Positions 38,222 to 51,065 of a stretch of 64,000 nt of DNA are shown piece by piece (position 1 is the first letter of the stretch; each line of letters opens with the position of its first letter). The notes beneath the pieces are model-generated. The model was not told the DNA's origin, did not search any database, and was given only the letters and a program-made list of their open reading frames with translations. Source of the stretch: Isoetes taiwanensis (lineage: Eukaryota; Streptophyta; Lycopodiopsida; Isoetales; Isoetaceae); the NCBI GenBank assembly GCA_021234155.1, contig JAJEKV010000078.1:1428001-1492000 (forward strand), written 5' to 3'. The position numbers and the translations under genes were made by a program.

Positions 38222-39574
38222 CTAGCATTCACAACCTGACGACTTCTGTGACCTGCTGGCATTCATATCAATTGTGTCTGGAAGATAGCTGTAAAGACAA
38301 GATAAAGAATTTTTAGAATCACCTAATCACTGAACCGTGCAGCGACACAATACTTAACAACAAGAATAACAGAAGGGCCCAAGGTTAAAATTTCTTCCTA
38401 GATGAATAATCACTAAACCCTGCAGCAACACAATAAATTTACAGTAACAGAAGGACCTGAAAATAACTGATAGTACTCACATCTCTTCCTCTGTTTCATT
38501 TTCCAAGGCATTCTTTGCTACACACTGGAAGGCTGCATCTACATTCAAGTCTTCTTTTGCTGAAGTTTCAAAATATGGAATGTTGCCCTTTGAGGCACAC
38601 CAAGCTTTTGCTTTCTTCTCAGAAACCTAACACAGAAACACTTACTAGTTTTAAGACCATAAAAAATAATTGGTGATGAGAACATTCTTTTGTAAAGAGT
38701 TAAATGTCATACTGCTCTGCTGTTTCCACCATCCACGTCAACTTTATTGCCTAGAACGACAAATGGAAAGTTCTCTGGATCTGATGGACTTGCCTGTAAC
38801 AACGAGTACTTGCATTCTCAATATATGAAAGCACAAGATTAGAATGGGAAAAAATTACCTGTATCAAAAATTCATCCCGCCAATTATCAAGGTTGTCAAA
38901 GGACCTGGTAACGTTCACATCATAAACAAGAACACAGCAATCTGCTCCTCGATAGAAGGCAACACCTAAACTCTGAAAACGTTCTTGGCCTGCTGTATCC
39001 CATATCTAAATGCCCATATATAACAGCTTAATCACTCCCATTAAGGAAAAAACAAATTCCGCATAGAACTTAAGAATGGAAGGGAAAATCACCTGCATAG
39101 TCACAAGCCTGTCATCCACTTGTACCTCCTTTGTTAAAAAATCTGCACCAATTGTCGCTTTATATTGGTTGCTGAACTTTTTATTTACATATCTGTCAAA
39201 CTCATTAAGGAATTAATGAAAAAACTTACGAAACACAAACGCCATCATACAAATTATTAACAACTTGCTTTGCTAGATTTTAAAAATGAAATTCTAGGAT
39301 ACTGATTCATTAAAGACGTCTTTCCAACTCTGCAAAGACCAAAAATAATGCAAACACGTAAGTATGGTGCCGCAGATATGTAACAATCAACTAATCAACA
39401 ACGTTTTATACATCAGGTAACGTAATTGGCTTTGAAACCCCAAGAATTTAAGCTCAGAAGGCCAAAACGACACATGAAAAGACAACATAAAACAATAACA
39501 TGACCTAGAAACACAAATTACCCGCTGTCGCCCAAGATGATGATCTTCAACAGAGTGCGTTTTCTCGACGCCAT
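38222..39574 (-). CDS. RAB7: RAB7-type small GTPase, seven exons
   Basis: This small GTPase cycles on late endosome/prevacuolar and vacuole membranes and controls fusion with the vacuole. Exons on minus are 39574-39522, 39329-39303, 39192-39093, 39005-38859, 38793-38713, 38626-38481 and 38288-38222, all joined at GT..AG sites. They total 621 bases, or 206 residues, the family's normal size. GTP-binding motifs are complete: GDSGVGKTS (15-23), the ATIG switch I threonine, WDTAGQE (62-68), NKVD (125-128) and ETSAK (156-160). The last residues, CEC, form the double-cysteine signal for two geranylgeranyl groups. RAB7 features ([24 protein letters not shown]) separate it from RAB5 and RAB11. Exon 2 is only 27 bases. 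No lesion was found, so it should be functional. Its best plant equivalent is the RABG3 group. Confidence 0.95.
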
Positions 39575-41242
39575 CTTTGTTCCGATTCCGAAAGACAAAC
39601 TAAAACCCAATTCGCCCTAACAAAGCGGTTCTGCAAATCGCGGGACAAAAGGGCAAGGCAGAATGTGGAAGACAAAACAGGATATCCGGATGATAACGCA
39701 AGGACTAGAAGAAAATAATAAACCCTTCCAAGAGATGGGTTATCCGGCGATCCGGCGGGAAGGGAATGGAGCCAAGGATCGAAGATCTAAAAGGAGAGCA
39801 TGCAAAAAATAAAGGGCCCTTTTCGAAACAGAGACGACAAGCCGGCGATCCTGGTTTCGCACCCACGTAGTGATGAACAGGATCGTGCCATATGGCAGCA
39901 AAGACCCCTTGGGATGAGAACACGTCTTTTTGTCAGCTCCTTACAGTCTACCACGTGGAAAAAAATTTACAGAAATAGCTGGCTGCCAGGCATTAAATAA
40001 ACTAGACCGGCATATGTTTGAGCTGTATATTTGGCTGGCTGCAGAGCTACTCAAACCAAATGTAAAGCTTATGCATTGTTCTGTATATTTGTTTGTGTTG
40101 AAACTGGAAAACTGGAAATATACAACCCCACGTCTATTATTGATATTTGCACTTCCATATTTTCTCTTATGTCGGATTTCATTATTTTTAAGATAAGAAA
40201 TACTGCAGATTTGCAAGGAATCTTTGTACTTCTATTTCCCACCCAAATTCAAATTTTATTAGTCAACCATCACAACGTTCATGTAATCCCAACACTATGA
40301 GAAGGACGTACTTATGGCCACCCATCATTCCCATCAACGACTTTAAAGTACAATGCTACAACGTTTCCCACTGAAAAATGCAGTGATGCCCACGAGCGTA
40401 TCACAGCACACATATTATATAGTTACTATAAATGTAAATCATACATACAACAAAAAGGATCATATCATAGGAAGATTAACAGAAATATTGATTACGTAAG
40501 CCAGAGAGCCAAAAAGCTTCCTGTACTAATCAAAAAAATATGCATTTTCATTCCCACTATACAGGAAAAAAAGGTAAATAAACAAAATATTCCTGCATTT
40601 CAGTACCTTATCATAGAGAGCCCATACCAGTTAACAGCCAGCCAAAACTTGTATATCATATAAGCATTATATCTGAAATAAAAATAGCACCAAACTTTCA
40701 TAAAATTTCCACCTACAACTGCTGAAATAAAGTGTGCATATATCTAATTCTGTAAAACCCCATTCAGGATAAAATTCAATGAACAAGATATAATTCTGGG
40801 GTCTAACAACTGTCACTAGCAACTATGAAAAATGAAAGCCACAAAAGACCAATTGAGCCGGCCATCCTTCATTGAAATGTAACAAGAGCCCTTCCGCCGA
40901 TCATGTAGAAGCAACTCATGTATAAGCCTAGAAAATTGGAGCCACGCTTGACATAAAGATATTAAGATACTTCTCAGTCTCATTAGTACAGAGAAATCCA
41001 CCATGGTGAACAGAGTCTAGACTTGTAAAAATCTTAAAAGCAGCCAGTTAACATGAAAGAATAGCACAGACTAGGGTTAACAAGAGGTAAAACTTCACCC
41101 TAATTGTGCGCTGTATTTGGCTTCCCTTGTACAATTTCTTACAAGCACTGACCGTATGTTTTCTAGCTCTCCAAGAGCAGCCAACGGCACCATGTGGAGA
41201 GGCTGTGCAGGCTCGATTTACATAGCATACAGCTTTCAAAGA
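39575..41242. other. RAB7 upstream region and ANP32 3' flank
   Basis: The first 200 bases are GC-richer and would contain the RAB7 5' leader and promoter on minus. No convincing TATA box was seen. The rest is AT-rich with no gene. Confidence 0.4.
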
Positions 41243-42973
41243 TCACCGCTTCTTAGGCCTCTCATCTTTGCCTGCCTCTTCTTCTCTGCTTCTTTTCTTT
41301 AAAGAAGGCACAGCATCTTCCTCTTCATCTTCATCATCATCAAAATCTTCATCGTCATCCTCATTTTCACCAGGTTCAAAATCACTTGCACCCTCGTCAT
41401 CCTCGGTATGGCCGTCTGGTGCCTGAATAAGATATTCTGTACCATAATCTTCTTGTTCTTCTTCATCATCCTCTTCATCATCATCCTGCACACAATATTC
41501 TCACAATCAAGTAGTGTGAGTGAAAATGTAATAATAAAGGTAAAATTTATTATTTAAAAAAGAAATAAAATTTCCACAATAGTCCAAAATTGGGCTTTTC
41601 ATTATTTTACCAATCTGGTAATTTGAGCTTCGTAGGAGACATATAGCACTCCAGAAAACAGGTAAAGACATAACACTCCAGAAAATCTATAGAATCAAAC
41701 TTGAACTTTTGTCCTAACATCTTGTAACAGGAACTGTCCAGTTCTTGCAAAACGCATATAAGCTAATTTCCCTGAACATAACTAACACCAGAAAATTCCC
41801 CTATACTAACTATCCTACCTGTAGAACCTAGATTTTGAAAGAAAAAAAGGGGTGCTCAAAATATTGTACCTCATCCTCGGGAGCATCAACTTCCACATTG
41901 TCAGCTCCTTCAAATCCTTCTTCTTCCTCCTCAATCTCATCCTCTTCACCAAGCTCCCCATTTTCCTCCTCTTCACTGTCACGTTCGACAACATCAAGCT
42001 CCCCTTCAGCACTAGCAACAACCTGAGCAGCATATTCACCACCATCATCTTCCTCCTCATCGTCTTCATCATCATCATCATCTTCCTCTGCTTCCCCATT
42101 ATCCTCCCTGCCTTCATCTTCATCACTTTCTTCGATATCGTGCACCTCAACATTTTCCCCATCATCATCATCCTCCTCAAATGTCTCCTCTTGATCTACA
42201 GCAACCACAGCTTCCTGATAGCTGCCGCCTTCGTCTTCCTCCTCATCTAACTCCTCATTATCTTCAGCCTCTTCATCCCTTTCCTCGTCTTCCTCACTAG
42301 AATCCTCCTCCTCTTCATGAACATTAGGGGCATGACCCTTCATCTCACCTTCGATTTCCTCGCCGTCTACTTCCACCCCATCACCACTTGCATCATCTAC
42401 GTCCTCTTCGTCAAGCTCATCCTCCTCTTCTTCATCTGATTCAGGTCTTTCATTATCCTCAGCATCAACCTTGTCGAGGTATTCCAACGAATTGATCATG
42501 CTGAAGACCTTTTTCCTGTAATCTGAAATCCTAGTAACTGGGCACTCATAAAGGTCCAAAGATACTAACTTCAGTTGCGCTAGAGGAGCCAGGTCTTCCA
42601 ACAACTGAATCTTGTTGTTAGAAAGGTCCAAATCTCGAAGAGAATCCAAACCTGCTTGTATAAGATGCTGGAGACCCCCAGCAATCCTATTATCACTAAG
42701 AATAAGGCGCTCCAGATGGGGAAGACGAGGAAAATCTGCTAAAGAAGCAAGACCCACATTTGCTATAGAAAGATGCCTTAGCTGAGAAAATGGTTCGAGT
42801 AGAGAACGAGGAGGAAGACGACCCTGAGCACATTTTAGGGCCCCGTCGAGCGTAAGGGTCCTAGTTTCAGATGGGTCTTCACCCAAACCGCCCTGTCCTG
42901 CTCTAGCAGCCTCAACGGCTTTTTCCCAAGCCTCTTCCATTAAGCCGGAGGCTTGAAAGCCTCCTTCCGCCAA
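41243..42973 (-). CDS. Acidic leucine-rich nuclear phosphoprotein 32-like
   Basis: ANP32-family proteins are nuclear histone-binding or chaperone-type proteins and phosphatase inhibitors in animals; plants carry a related gene. Two exons are inferred: 42973-41870 (368 codons) and 41485-41243 (80 codons plus stop), joined by GT..AG in phase 0, for 448 residues. The N-terminal 160 residues form leucine-rich repeats (LRHLSIANVGLASL, LERLILSDNRIAGG, LRDLDLSNNKIQLL) capped by LVSLDLYECPVTRISDYR and VFSMINSLEYLDKVD, the hallmark of the family. A very long Asp/Glu tract follows, and the C-terminus KKRSREEE..ERPKKR is a likely nuclear signal. The acidic tail is longer than in animal ANP32. The start is the only ATG with the full first LRR. 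The long pyrimidine-rich antisense frames are artefacts of the acidic codons. Confidence 0.9.
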
Positions 42974-43449
42974 GATTTACAGCTGAAAAAAGCCCTGTGT
43001 GATTTTCGCAGTTGTGGTGTGCTTTTTGTGGCACAGAGATGGGAAAAAAGGGCGAGTTTTTCAAACCCGGGGAAGCAGCGGAAAGGTGGTAAAGGTAGAA
43101 GGGGCTATGGTGGACTCCGGCGGACGCTTTGGTTGCCTGACCTAGCTATGGTGGCCCGTCGGTCTGTGGCTGTGTAGTATGGTGCCGCCTCCTCGCGCCT
43201 CAGCCCTACCGGCTCCTCTCGCATGCGGCTGCCGCACGCAAACGCGCTTTGACGCTCCGTTTGCCGTGTGTGCGCGATATCCGGTTTGCGGGTTTCACAT
43301 GGTTAGACGGTTTTGGTTGGTTGCCGTTTCCCTTTGGGCTTCTTGCCTTTTCCCTCCACCCCTACATATAAATCCATTGCCTTTAGGGCCCATCTCCATT
43401 CGCCCGATTTGAGGTTTGCCTTAGGGTCCATTCCCATTATGGCGTAACC

Positions 43450-43502
43450 ACTGTGCCACGTAGGCAAATTCCAGACTGTGCCACGTAGGCAAATTCCAGA
43501 CG
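43450..43502 (+). repeat. Direct duplication of 26 bp
   Basis: CTGTGCCACGTAGGCAAATT followed by CCAGA occurs twice in tandem. A third partial GCCACGTA lies near 43,545. Confidence 0.9.
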
Positions 43503-43972
43503 GACAAACTGCGGTAGAACCCAGACAATTCCCATTCGAAACCTTGCCACGTAAGTGTATCGCTGGCATTTCTAACCTAAAAGCTTCCAGTGAACACGCC
43601 ATAGCTCAATTCTAGAGATCTGCAGCCACGTCCATACCACCATTGCAAATTCTAAAGGTCAGTGCAGATTCTTGAGGTCTGGTTGAAGTTTTCTTCGATG
43701 GATCCACCTCTTAAAAGCAATGACTATTGCCATAGAAATTTTTGAGAATATAAATGAAGTTGTGGATGAGGAGACAACAGAGATCGATGCATGAAGGCCA
43801 AATTATGCAACAGCTTCTTGATCATGAGGAAGATGAAGACAGCATGTATGCAATACTATTTTTGTCCATGCTATGTGGCGAATTACGATGAATTTTAACT
43901 AGCATAAGGTATAGGCAATGGTATATCAGACCACGTTCAATACATTGGTAGTTCCACTTTGGAGATTTTGTA

Positions 43973-44225
43973 ATGGTAGCAAATCCTCATCGTTTTAAAG
44001 AGTTCTTTAGAGTTTCTCAAAGCACCTTTCGCTACATTTGCAACCCAGTTAATACTGATCTAGAGTCACATACTCCTCCTCCTTTTTCCTTAAGTTGTCA
44101 TTGCTTTGAGAAGATTGTCATCAGAAGATAGCTTTCTAACCTTTTCAGAGCTATTTGGAATTGGACCATCTATAGCTGCACGTACTACTCTAAAGCTTGT
44201 TTATGCCTTTGTAAATAAGGCATAG
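43973..44225 (+). pseudogene. PIF/Harbinger transposase relic
   Basis: One frame reads NPHRFKEFFRVSQSTFRYIC then NTDLESHTPPP. After one frame change, LRRLSSEDSFLTFSELFGIG and PSIAARTTLKLVYAFV follow. This is the N-terminal DNA-binding/helix region of PIF/Harbinger (DDE_Tnp_4) transposases, where 'STFxYIC' and 'ALRRLxSGxSxxxxxxxFGxxxSTV' are typical. The catalytic DDE part is absent. A separate plus frame at 44430-44726, Lys-rich then acidic, follows and could be the element's second (Myb-like) ORF, but it has no recognised motif. Confidence 0.65.
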
Positions 44226-44970
44226 CCCATTTGCAATGGCCTACATGCTTATAGTGAAACGTGGTTTCCATAGGAATGAGCCTCAAGATAATATCTCAGA
44301 AATTGCCAAAGGTATGATGATTGCTCTCCAACTGAGGAAGGTAACAAAGGTCGACTTTTTTGGATAGCAAAAGTTCTTGATACAGTCAAGGAGGAAGGCT
44401 TAGTAACTAAAATCAAGATTCACTGACTTGTGACACGTTCAGAAAATGCTTTTGAAGGTACGTATGAGCTAGAAATGAGAAGTCAAGGAAAAGGGAGGAA
44501 GTCCAAGAAAGTGGGTTGTAGGGATGAGCTGAACTTAAGTGATGTGACTATATTGTGCTATGATTTCAAATTGAAATCTGACAATCTTCTGCGGCAGAGG
44601 ACTATCAATTTGCTTAAAAAGGTTTGTAATTACGAGGAAGAGGATGAAGAAGGGAGTGGTGGTGGCAATGCTTCACCATCTGTTGATAGTGATGAGGAAG
44701 ATAACTCAAAGCACTTCCTCGAGTGACAGGTGAAAGAAGTGAAGATGATGAGAATGGTATAAATGAATTTGATGATGTGTTGGATCTCTCCCTCATCACT
44801 CCTCACACTTTTGTACATAACTGAGTCTTAGAAAAATGCTGTAAATTTTGAATGTGAATATGAAGATTTTATCTTCAATTTTGTAGAATATTACAGTTTC
44901 AGTTACAGACTTTACTTCAATTTTTGTTGAATATTTTATCCTGTTAAATTAGTGGTTCTCTCTAAAATAT

Positions 44971-45000
44971 ACTTCCTTCCTTCCTTCCTTCCTTCCTTCT
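44971..45000 (+). repeat. (CTTC)n microsatellite
   Basis: Seven uninterrupted CTTC units. Confidence 0.97.
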
Positions 45001-45738
45001 AAAAACATACTTCAAGAACGTTCTATTTGCAAGGAAAAGTATCACTTTAAAAAAGTCAATTCTTTTGTTGCACAAAAAAATTAGTCATTTGGGGGGGGGG
45101 GCGGGGAGAGGGTCAAATTACAATTTCATGCACTTTTTTTTCTTTTAAACCTCATTTTACCCTTTTGTAAAAAAATAAGGGAATCTTTAAGGAATATTCC
45201 TTTTACTCTCGTTTCGATGATTTGCTCCCGTTTAATATGCAATCTTATTATAAACCTTTTATTGTTTAACGGCCCCCCCGTGTTGCTGACATTTAAAAGC
45301 CATTTGTGCAGTGATTTTTCATTCTTGGTAAGGTAATTGTTCCTTTTTTAAATCCTTTTTAAAATCCTTTTTTAAACTTATGCCTTGTATAGTTCCCTTT
45401 TTTTTATTTCTTCTTTGCTAATGCATTAAAATATAGGGCTGCCATTGAAAGCAAATGTGAAGCACAACACGAAGTTATAGGTTTTCAAGGGAAGGACCTG
45501 GATGAAACAAAAGATGAAGCATAACGCAAACTTATAGGTTTCCAAGAATTGCCCAGCAATGTTGGGCATTGTCACTCGTAACCCCTACGTACTTCCCCCA
45601 CATACTTCCACTTCCTCCCACTTCCTCCAGTCAACCTTAAATAAGGGTCAAAATATCCAAAAAAAGTCCAACTCGCTATTAAGGAGAAGAGACAAAACAA
45701 AGGAGGAAAATCTACAAAACCATAGTGAAGCAAATTGT

Positions 45739-45961
45739 ATGGACAAGACACAAGAGAGCAAAGGCTTCGAACAAAAATAGGAGGGGCAACAATTAAGAGG
45801 TCCCAAATTTGCAAGCACTTCAACTACAAAGCTTGAAGCAACATGGATGTATGGACAAGACACAAGAGAGCAAAGGCTTCGAACAAAAATAAGAGGGGCA
45901 ACAATTAAGAGGTCCCAAGATTGCAGGCACTTCAACTACAAAGCTCGAAGCAACATGGATG
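45739..45961 (+). repeat. 112-bp tandem duplication
   Basis: ATGGACAAGACACAAGAGAG begins each unit, at 45,739 and 45,851. Each ends with AAGC(T/C)(T/C)GAAGCAACATGGAT. The two copies are about 95 percent alike, so the event is fairly recent. Gene content is nil. Confidence 0.92.
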
Positions 45962-48900
45962 GTATCAATAACCAAACCTAGCCTCACACTATCCTACACT
46001 TGTACCATTGTGCCTCTCCTAAGGAACAAGCGAGCCATGATCTATAGCAACTCTTTACATCCTCAACCACTACTTCCTAGCCTATCATATTTTAAAACCT
46101 CTGATGTCCACTACACCCTATGGAAGCAAATAGTGATAGAAACCCAAAATCTCCCAGCAACTCAAGTCATAATGAGAATGAACCCACTTACAAAAGAGTT
46201 AAAAGATGCACTACAAAATGCAATTCACTCCTTTAAACCTAACACGAACAAACTAATACCAACTGAAGATGCATAGTTGCACTCAACCAACAAGACCAAA
46301 CGACCAAGGAGGTTCAACTCTCAAATCTAAAAATGTCGATAACTCAAAGACGATTTATATGCCAATAACTACCCTCGTTAGAACCAAACTTGACCATAAC
46401 CAAATGTCAGTATCACTATGCCACCAAGCTCGAACACACGAAACTTCAACAAGGGATTCTCGAGCTTGCATGAAAGTCGCAAGGTTGTTTGAAATGAACG
46501 TACAAAACCTTATAAAAGTAATCATCGTAACTACTTCAATAGCAATTCGATACATAAGCTATGCAACAATTCAACAAAAGAAACGAAGGGAAAAGGGCAC
46601 AAAGGGTAACTCAACACTCAATGAAATCCAGAAGCTATCCAACTCTAGAAAATAATTCAATATGCAGAGCAAGCTTAATGCATGAACAACTCAAACCATT
46701 CACTCATATATGTAGATCATCGGCCCCTTAAGCAATAATATCAAGCAATAGCATGTCTCAAATAATGAAGAAAAGTGCGAGGGAAACTACAAACTATACA
46801 AAGCCATCACTAAATGGAAACACATGCGACTAATCCATGAGTTGGCAAAGCTAAAGAAAGATAATTACAGCGCTAATCACGTGCAAGGCACAAAAATGTC
46901 AGCCCCTAGAAACTTCAAAAATGTCAGCCCCTAGAAACTTCAATGCTGGAAAATGAAAGGAAAAGCACATCCACATGCAAGAAAAAATGATTGAAATGCC
47001 GATACTAGAACCAACTCCAAGCAAAGGTTCACTTTCATGGATAAATATGCACTACAGGATATTAAGAACTAGTGGACCATGTAATGCGTAAAATGTAACA
47101 CTGAAAAGTGAGACAAAATGTTAGCTATAATCTAGCTGTATGTGAGGTAAAGGATCTTAGACCCCAAAGATCTAGGAGCATATGAATGTGACACTGTAAG
47201 ACAACAATATTAGCGATTTAAAGAGGCAAAGGGCCACAATAAAGTGGGAAAATAAAGCTCTATAAAACTCTGACTATGTGTTTGCACGACTTCTAAGTTC
47301 AAGATCAAAGGGCAAAGAGTCATTACAGTAAGAAAAAATGTCTAATGCTTGTTTTCACAAATGCCTATGTATAAGATCGGCACCCACAAGAGCAAAATTA
47401 GAATGCAAAAGCAAAGATATGCTGAACGTAACAAGAAATTGGCAAATTGACAATTTGAAACCATGTCTCAAGCACAAGAACTTTACAACCAACGAGCCAT
47501 AAACTGCAAACATGAGAAACTTCAAATCAAAACAAGGTAGATTACAATAAGAAACTTACGGCACCTTGCACGCAATGCCAAATATCTGTAATCTTAAATG
47601 CAAAAATGACACCATTCCTTAATAAAGTACCTCTCAAATACTTTCTAGAGCTCCCATGTTAACTTTCCCTTTAAGGCGACAAACCTGCTGCTACTAGTAT
47701 ATAACAATGGTTAATGCCATGCAACAAGATATGAACCAATTGGGGCTCAAGCCGTGGTATTAAAAAACAATGGACCATTTCCTTTTAGCCTATAACAAGA
47801 CAATTCTTATGGTTCAATCAAAATCTATGTGGGTATAACATTTGATGGAGCATCATATCCAATAAACAGATGCACTGCACTTAGCACGTCTACAAGAATG
47901 TGACAAGAATAAGAATAACACAAAACTTTAAAACAAAACGTGCCTTCCTCAAATAATCGTCCTAAATCTCCTGATATTCATGACGTCCGTGCTCTTATAG
48001 TTGGCATACTGTGTATATCTTGCCTCCATGGTGAATGTTGATTCTGAACATCAGCAGTGTTAGACTAGCAAGCATTTGCAACCACCACATGACATCAGCT
48101 TGAATCGGATTCAAAACAAACAGATAAACTTGATTAAGTAGAATCTGAACTGCCATCATTGCTCTTATGTGGCAATAAAGGAAGTTCAAATGGGCTGAAC
48201 TGCAAATCGTTGTCCTGAACAACAGCATGAACATTCAAAAACATGAAAAATGCCTGAAATATCTGAGAGCTAGGACTATGTAAACAAACATGTGAAGTTG
48301 AACCCTATATCCAATGTACAAAGCCACAAAAACTCAGGCTGGATATGCAAACGACAATCGAAGTTATTTAGAACAATACAAAACTGACTTTTAACTCGAG
48401 AAAATGTAACCAATACCTTAGTTTATCTGCATGCATAATCTACCTAAGCACCAAAACAATGTTAGCACATATAAACATGAACTATATGGATTAAATGCTA
48501 AACTCTACTCTTCCACAACAAATAGAACTAGCAAGATGAGCTGCATGATCTACAAATCAAAAGTGCAAGTGAAGCACATACCAAGTATATGAAACAGAAT
48601 AAATTGACTTATCTTCAAAGAAAGAGAAAGCTTTAGAAGCTAAGGTCAGAGATGCCAAATTGAAAACTACTAAAGAAGCCAAATTGAAAACTACTAGGAA
48701 ACACAAACGTGACCACCTTGCAAAATAAGCAACTCTGCAACTAGAACGCAAAAGAAGCCTAAGTTTAATAAAATATCAGATCAAATATTGATCGAGCTGC
48801 AAAATAGCGTGGGTCTCCTTGTAGCAGGAGAAAAGGATTAAACAGATCAAGGTCGCCCAATCTAGAGAATACTATGAATCTCCTTATCGCAAGCGAAGTA

Positions 48901-49520
48901 TGAAAAGAAAATCCAATTCCAGAGTAAAGTTAGTGCATAATGGCAATACAATGCAGACCCCTGCAGCTAGCTTTAGAGCAAGAGTAAACACAAAAAGTAA
49001 TAGGCAATCAAGGCATCTATATGAAATTCACTGCAACTTGCTTCACGCAGCAAGATTAGACACTGAACTTAATAGGCAATTAAGACATCTATACTGAACT
49101 TACATGACTGCACGAAAAGCCATAAAAAGAATACTACCAACATAAAACTCCAGAGTCAACCGTTCATGATTATGGATTTGAACTTATGATTACTTATGAC
49201 TAACTGAACTTATGATTATCTGCCTCCGAGACAAAAGCCAGAAGAAAGGTATTGGTAGCTACACCTAGAAAAACTGATACTGATAGCTTACTGTGTAAGT
49301 AATTTAGATTTAAAAGCAAACTTGCTAACACTTATAAAAATCACAAAATTTGAATTCCAACAAACACTAGCTCTTAAATCTTGTGTATTCAAAGATCAAC
49401 ACAATGATTTCACTAGCAAATCTCACAATGAGAACTTATCAAGCAATTTAATAGGCCATTAACAAACCATTGACTTAAGTAAATATGCTTTATTGTTCAT
49501 TCATATCTAACCATGCTAAC
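45962..49520. other. AT-rich intergenic, no supported gene
   Basis: Two adjacent open frames (45959-46276 and 46269-46655, plus) have no known motif and ordinary AT-rich composition. Local duplications occur, for example AAAATGTCAGCCCCTAGAAACTTC twice near 46.89-46.94 kb and a CAAATTGAAAACTACTA pair near 48.66-48.69 kb. Confidence 0.4.
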
Positions 49521-49523
49521 CAC

Positions 49524-50104
49524 TGTAGCAAACCTTATCAAAACACTATAGCAATGAAATATTGAAAAACTCGAACCCTTTTGTATTCAACCTTCAGACG
49601 AGTTTTTCCCAAAAGATTCAATCTCAATCACTTGCTCGAACATCGATCTATCTTACGTCTTGGTTTATTTATACAGTCCGGCGGCAATGCCGGACCGTTA
49701 GGATGTTTCCTTAGGATGTTTCCTGATCACCTCAAAGTCTATGACAATTCTGTATTGGACCGAGCCATTTTGAACTAAAAATGGCTCCATGCATCTCGAC
49801 GGCATCTGGAATATTTTGCTGCCAAATTTCAATGGTTTACAACCATTATTCCATTGTTTACTTTTAACCATTGTAACTTAGGTTAAGCATTCATCATGAG
49901 AATACTCTTATTTACCTAGGTCGAACTCCAACCTAGATGTAACATCAACTGTCTCCTTTCATAGTAATTTAATCATCCTCAGATGTCATCACCAACTTGT
50001 CAACTGTGCAATATTGTCGCTGTATTTTCAACTGTGCAATATTGTCTGTTGTCTACTTTGTCCACTTAAATTTTAATATGTAAATTGTGATGTGAACTCC
50101 AACA
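49524..50104 (-). mobile_element. Ty1/copia 3' LTR
   Basis: On minus, a purine-rich tract (GAAAGGGAAAA) is followed by TGTTGGAGTTCACATCAC, the typical PPT and LTR start of plant copia elements. Within the LTR lies TGTATAAATAAACC, a TATA box, at 49,661-49,675. A plausible CTACA end lies at 49,524, giving about 580 bp. The RNase H end lies just upstream on the same strand. Ends were set by motif, since no second LTR is in reach. Confidence 0.65.
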
Positions 50105-50185
50105 TTTTCCCTTTCATATCACAATTTATGAACTTCAACCTCCCTTCCATATCATAAACTTATGAACTTCAACCTCCCTTCCATA

Positions 50186-51037
50186 TCATAATTTAATGTC
50201 CTTGCAGTTTATATCTGTTGAGAGCTTCAGATATCTTTTCCAGCTCAAACCTTTAGTCATTATGTCTGCAAGCTGGTTTTCTGATTTAATGTATCTTAAC
50301 TGAATGAATCCTTTATTCACCATATCCCTAATATAATGCATTTCCATCTCAATATGCTTGGTCCTTTCATGCAGCACAGGATTTTTGGCCATAGCTATGC
50401 AGCTTTGATTGTCACAAAATAATTCAGTACTTTCTTCCTGTCTCCTAGTCCATATAATCTCTTTTGCTGCTAATGTGGTCGATGCATATTCAGATTCAGC
50501 TGTAGAAAGTGCAATTGAAGACTGCTTTTTGCTTCTCCAAACTTATTGGTGCTCCTCCTAACATCAAAATGTACTGGGATGTGGATTTTCTCTCATCTAG
50601 ATTCCCACACCGAACCGCATCACTATAACCTTTCGGTCTTAAGTCCTTTGAACAATAAATAATTCCTCGTATCCTTTGTTCCCTTCAGGAAATCTCAAAA
50701 CCTTCTTGGCTGCTAACCAATGCTCATATCCTGGATTATTATTGTACAAGACGTTTACAATATATGCTATGTCAGGCCTTGTGTCGTTGGCAATGAATAA
50801 CAAACTTCCCGCTAGCTGCCTATATGGCACCTTGCTCATTTTCTCCATTTCCTTTTCACTCTTAGGACATAGATCATTTGATAACTTGGTTCCAGCCATA
50901 ATGGGAATTTTAACTGAGTTACATTCTTGCATATTGAATTTCTCCAAAACAGAATCAATATTGTGGCGTTCCAAAGACAAGATACCGCCCCGGGACATTA
51001 TCTTTATCTTTGCCAAATCACGCTGCATACACGCCAC
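50186..51037 (-). pseudogene. Ty1/copia reverse transcriptase/RNase H relic
   Basis: The frame at 51037-50639 reads DSVLEKFNMQECNSVKIP, then KMSKVPYRQLAGSLLFIAND and TRPDIAYIVNVL, the C-terminal part of copia RT. After frame breaks, NLDERKSTSQYILMLGGAP and, at 50392-50186, NPVLHERTKHIEMEMHYIRD then SENQLADIMTKGL give the RNase H end. Stops in between make it dead. The 5' two thirds (gag, protease, integrase) are gone, and the copy ends at about 51,060 where unrelated DNA starts. Confidence 0.9.
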
Positions 51038-51065
51038 TCCGACCGGCGGTAATTACAGGCGATAA

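Noticed and set aside
41835-42250. Plus-strand and alternative-frame ORFs over the ANP32-like gene
   Set aside because: They are shadows of the GAA/GAT-rich acidic tract.
45551-45580. GCCCAGCAATGTTGGGC hairpin as a Helitron end
   Set aside because: The hairpin fits, but no CTRR-T terminus follows within the expected distance.
49674-49695. GC hairpin TCCGGCGGCAATGCCGGA as a third Helitron end
   Set aside because: No CTRR follows at the right distance, and it lies inside the copia LTR beside its TATA box.
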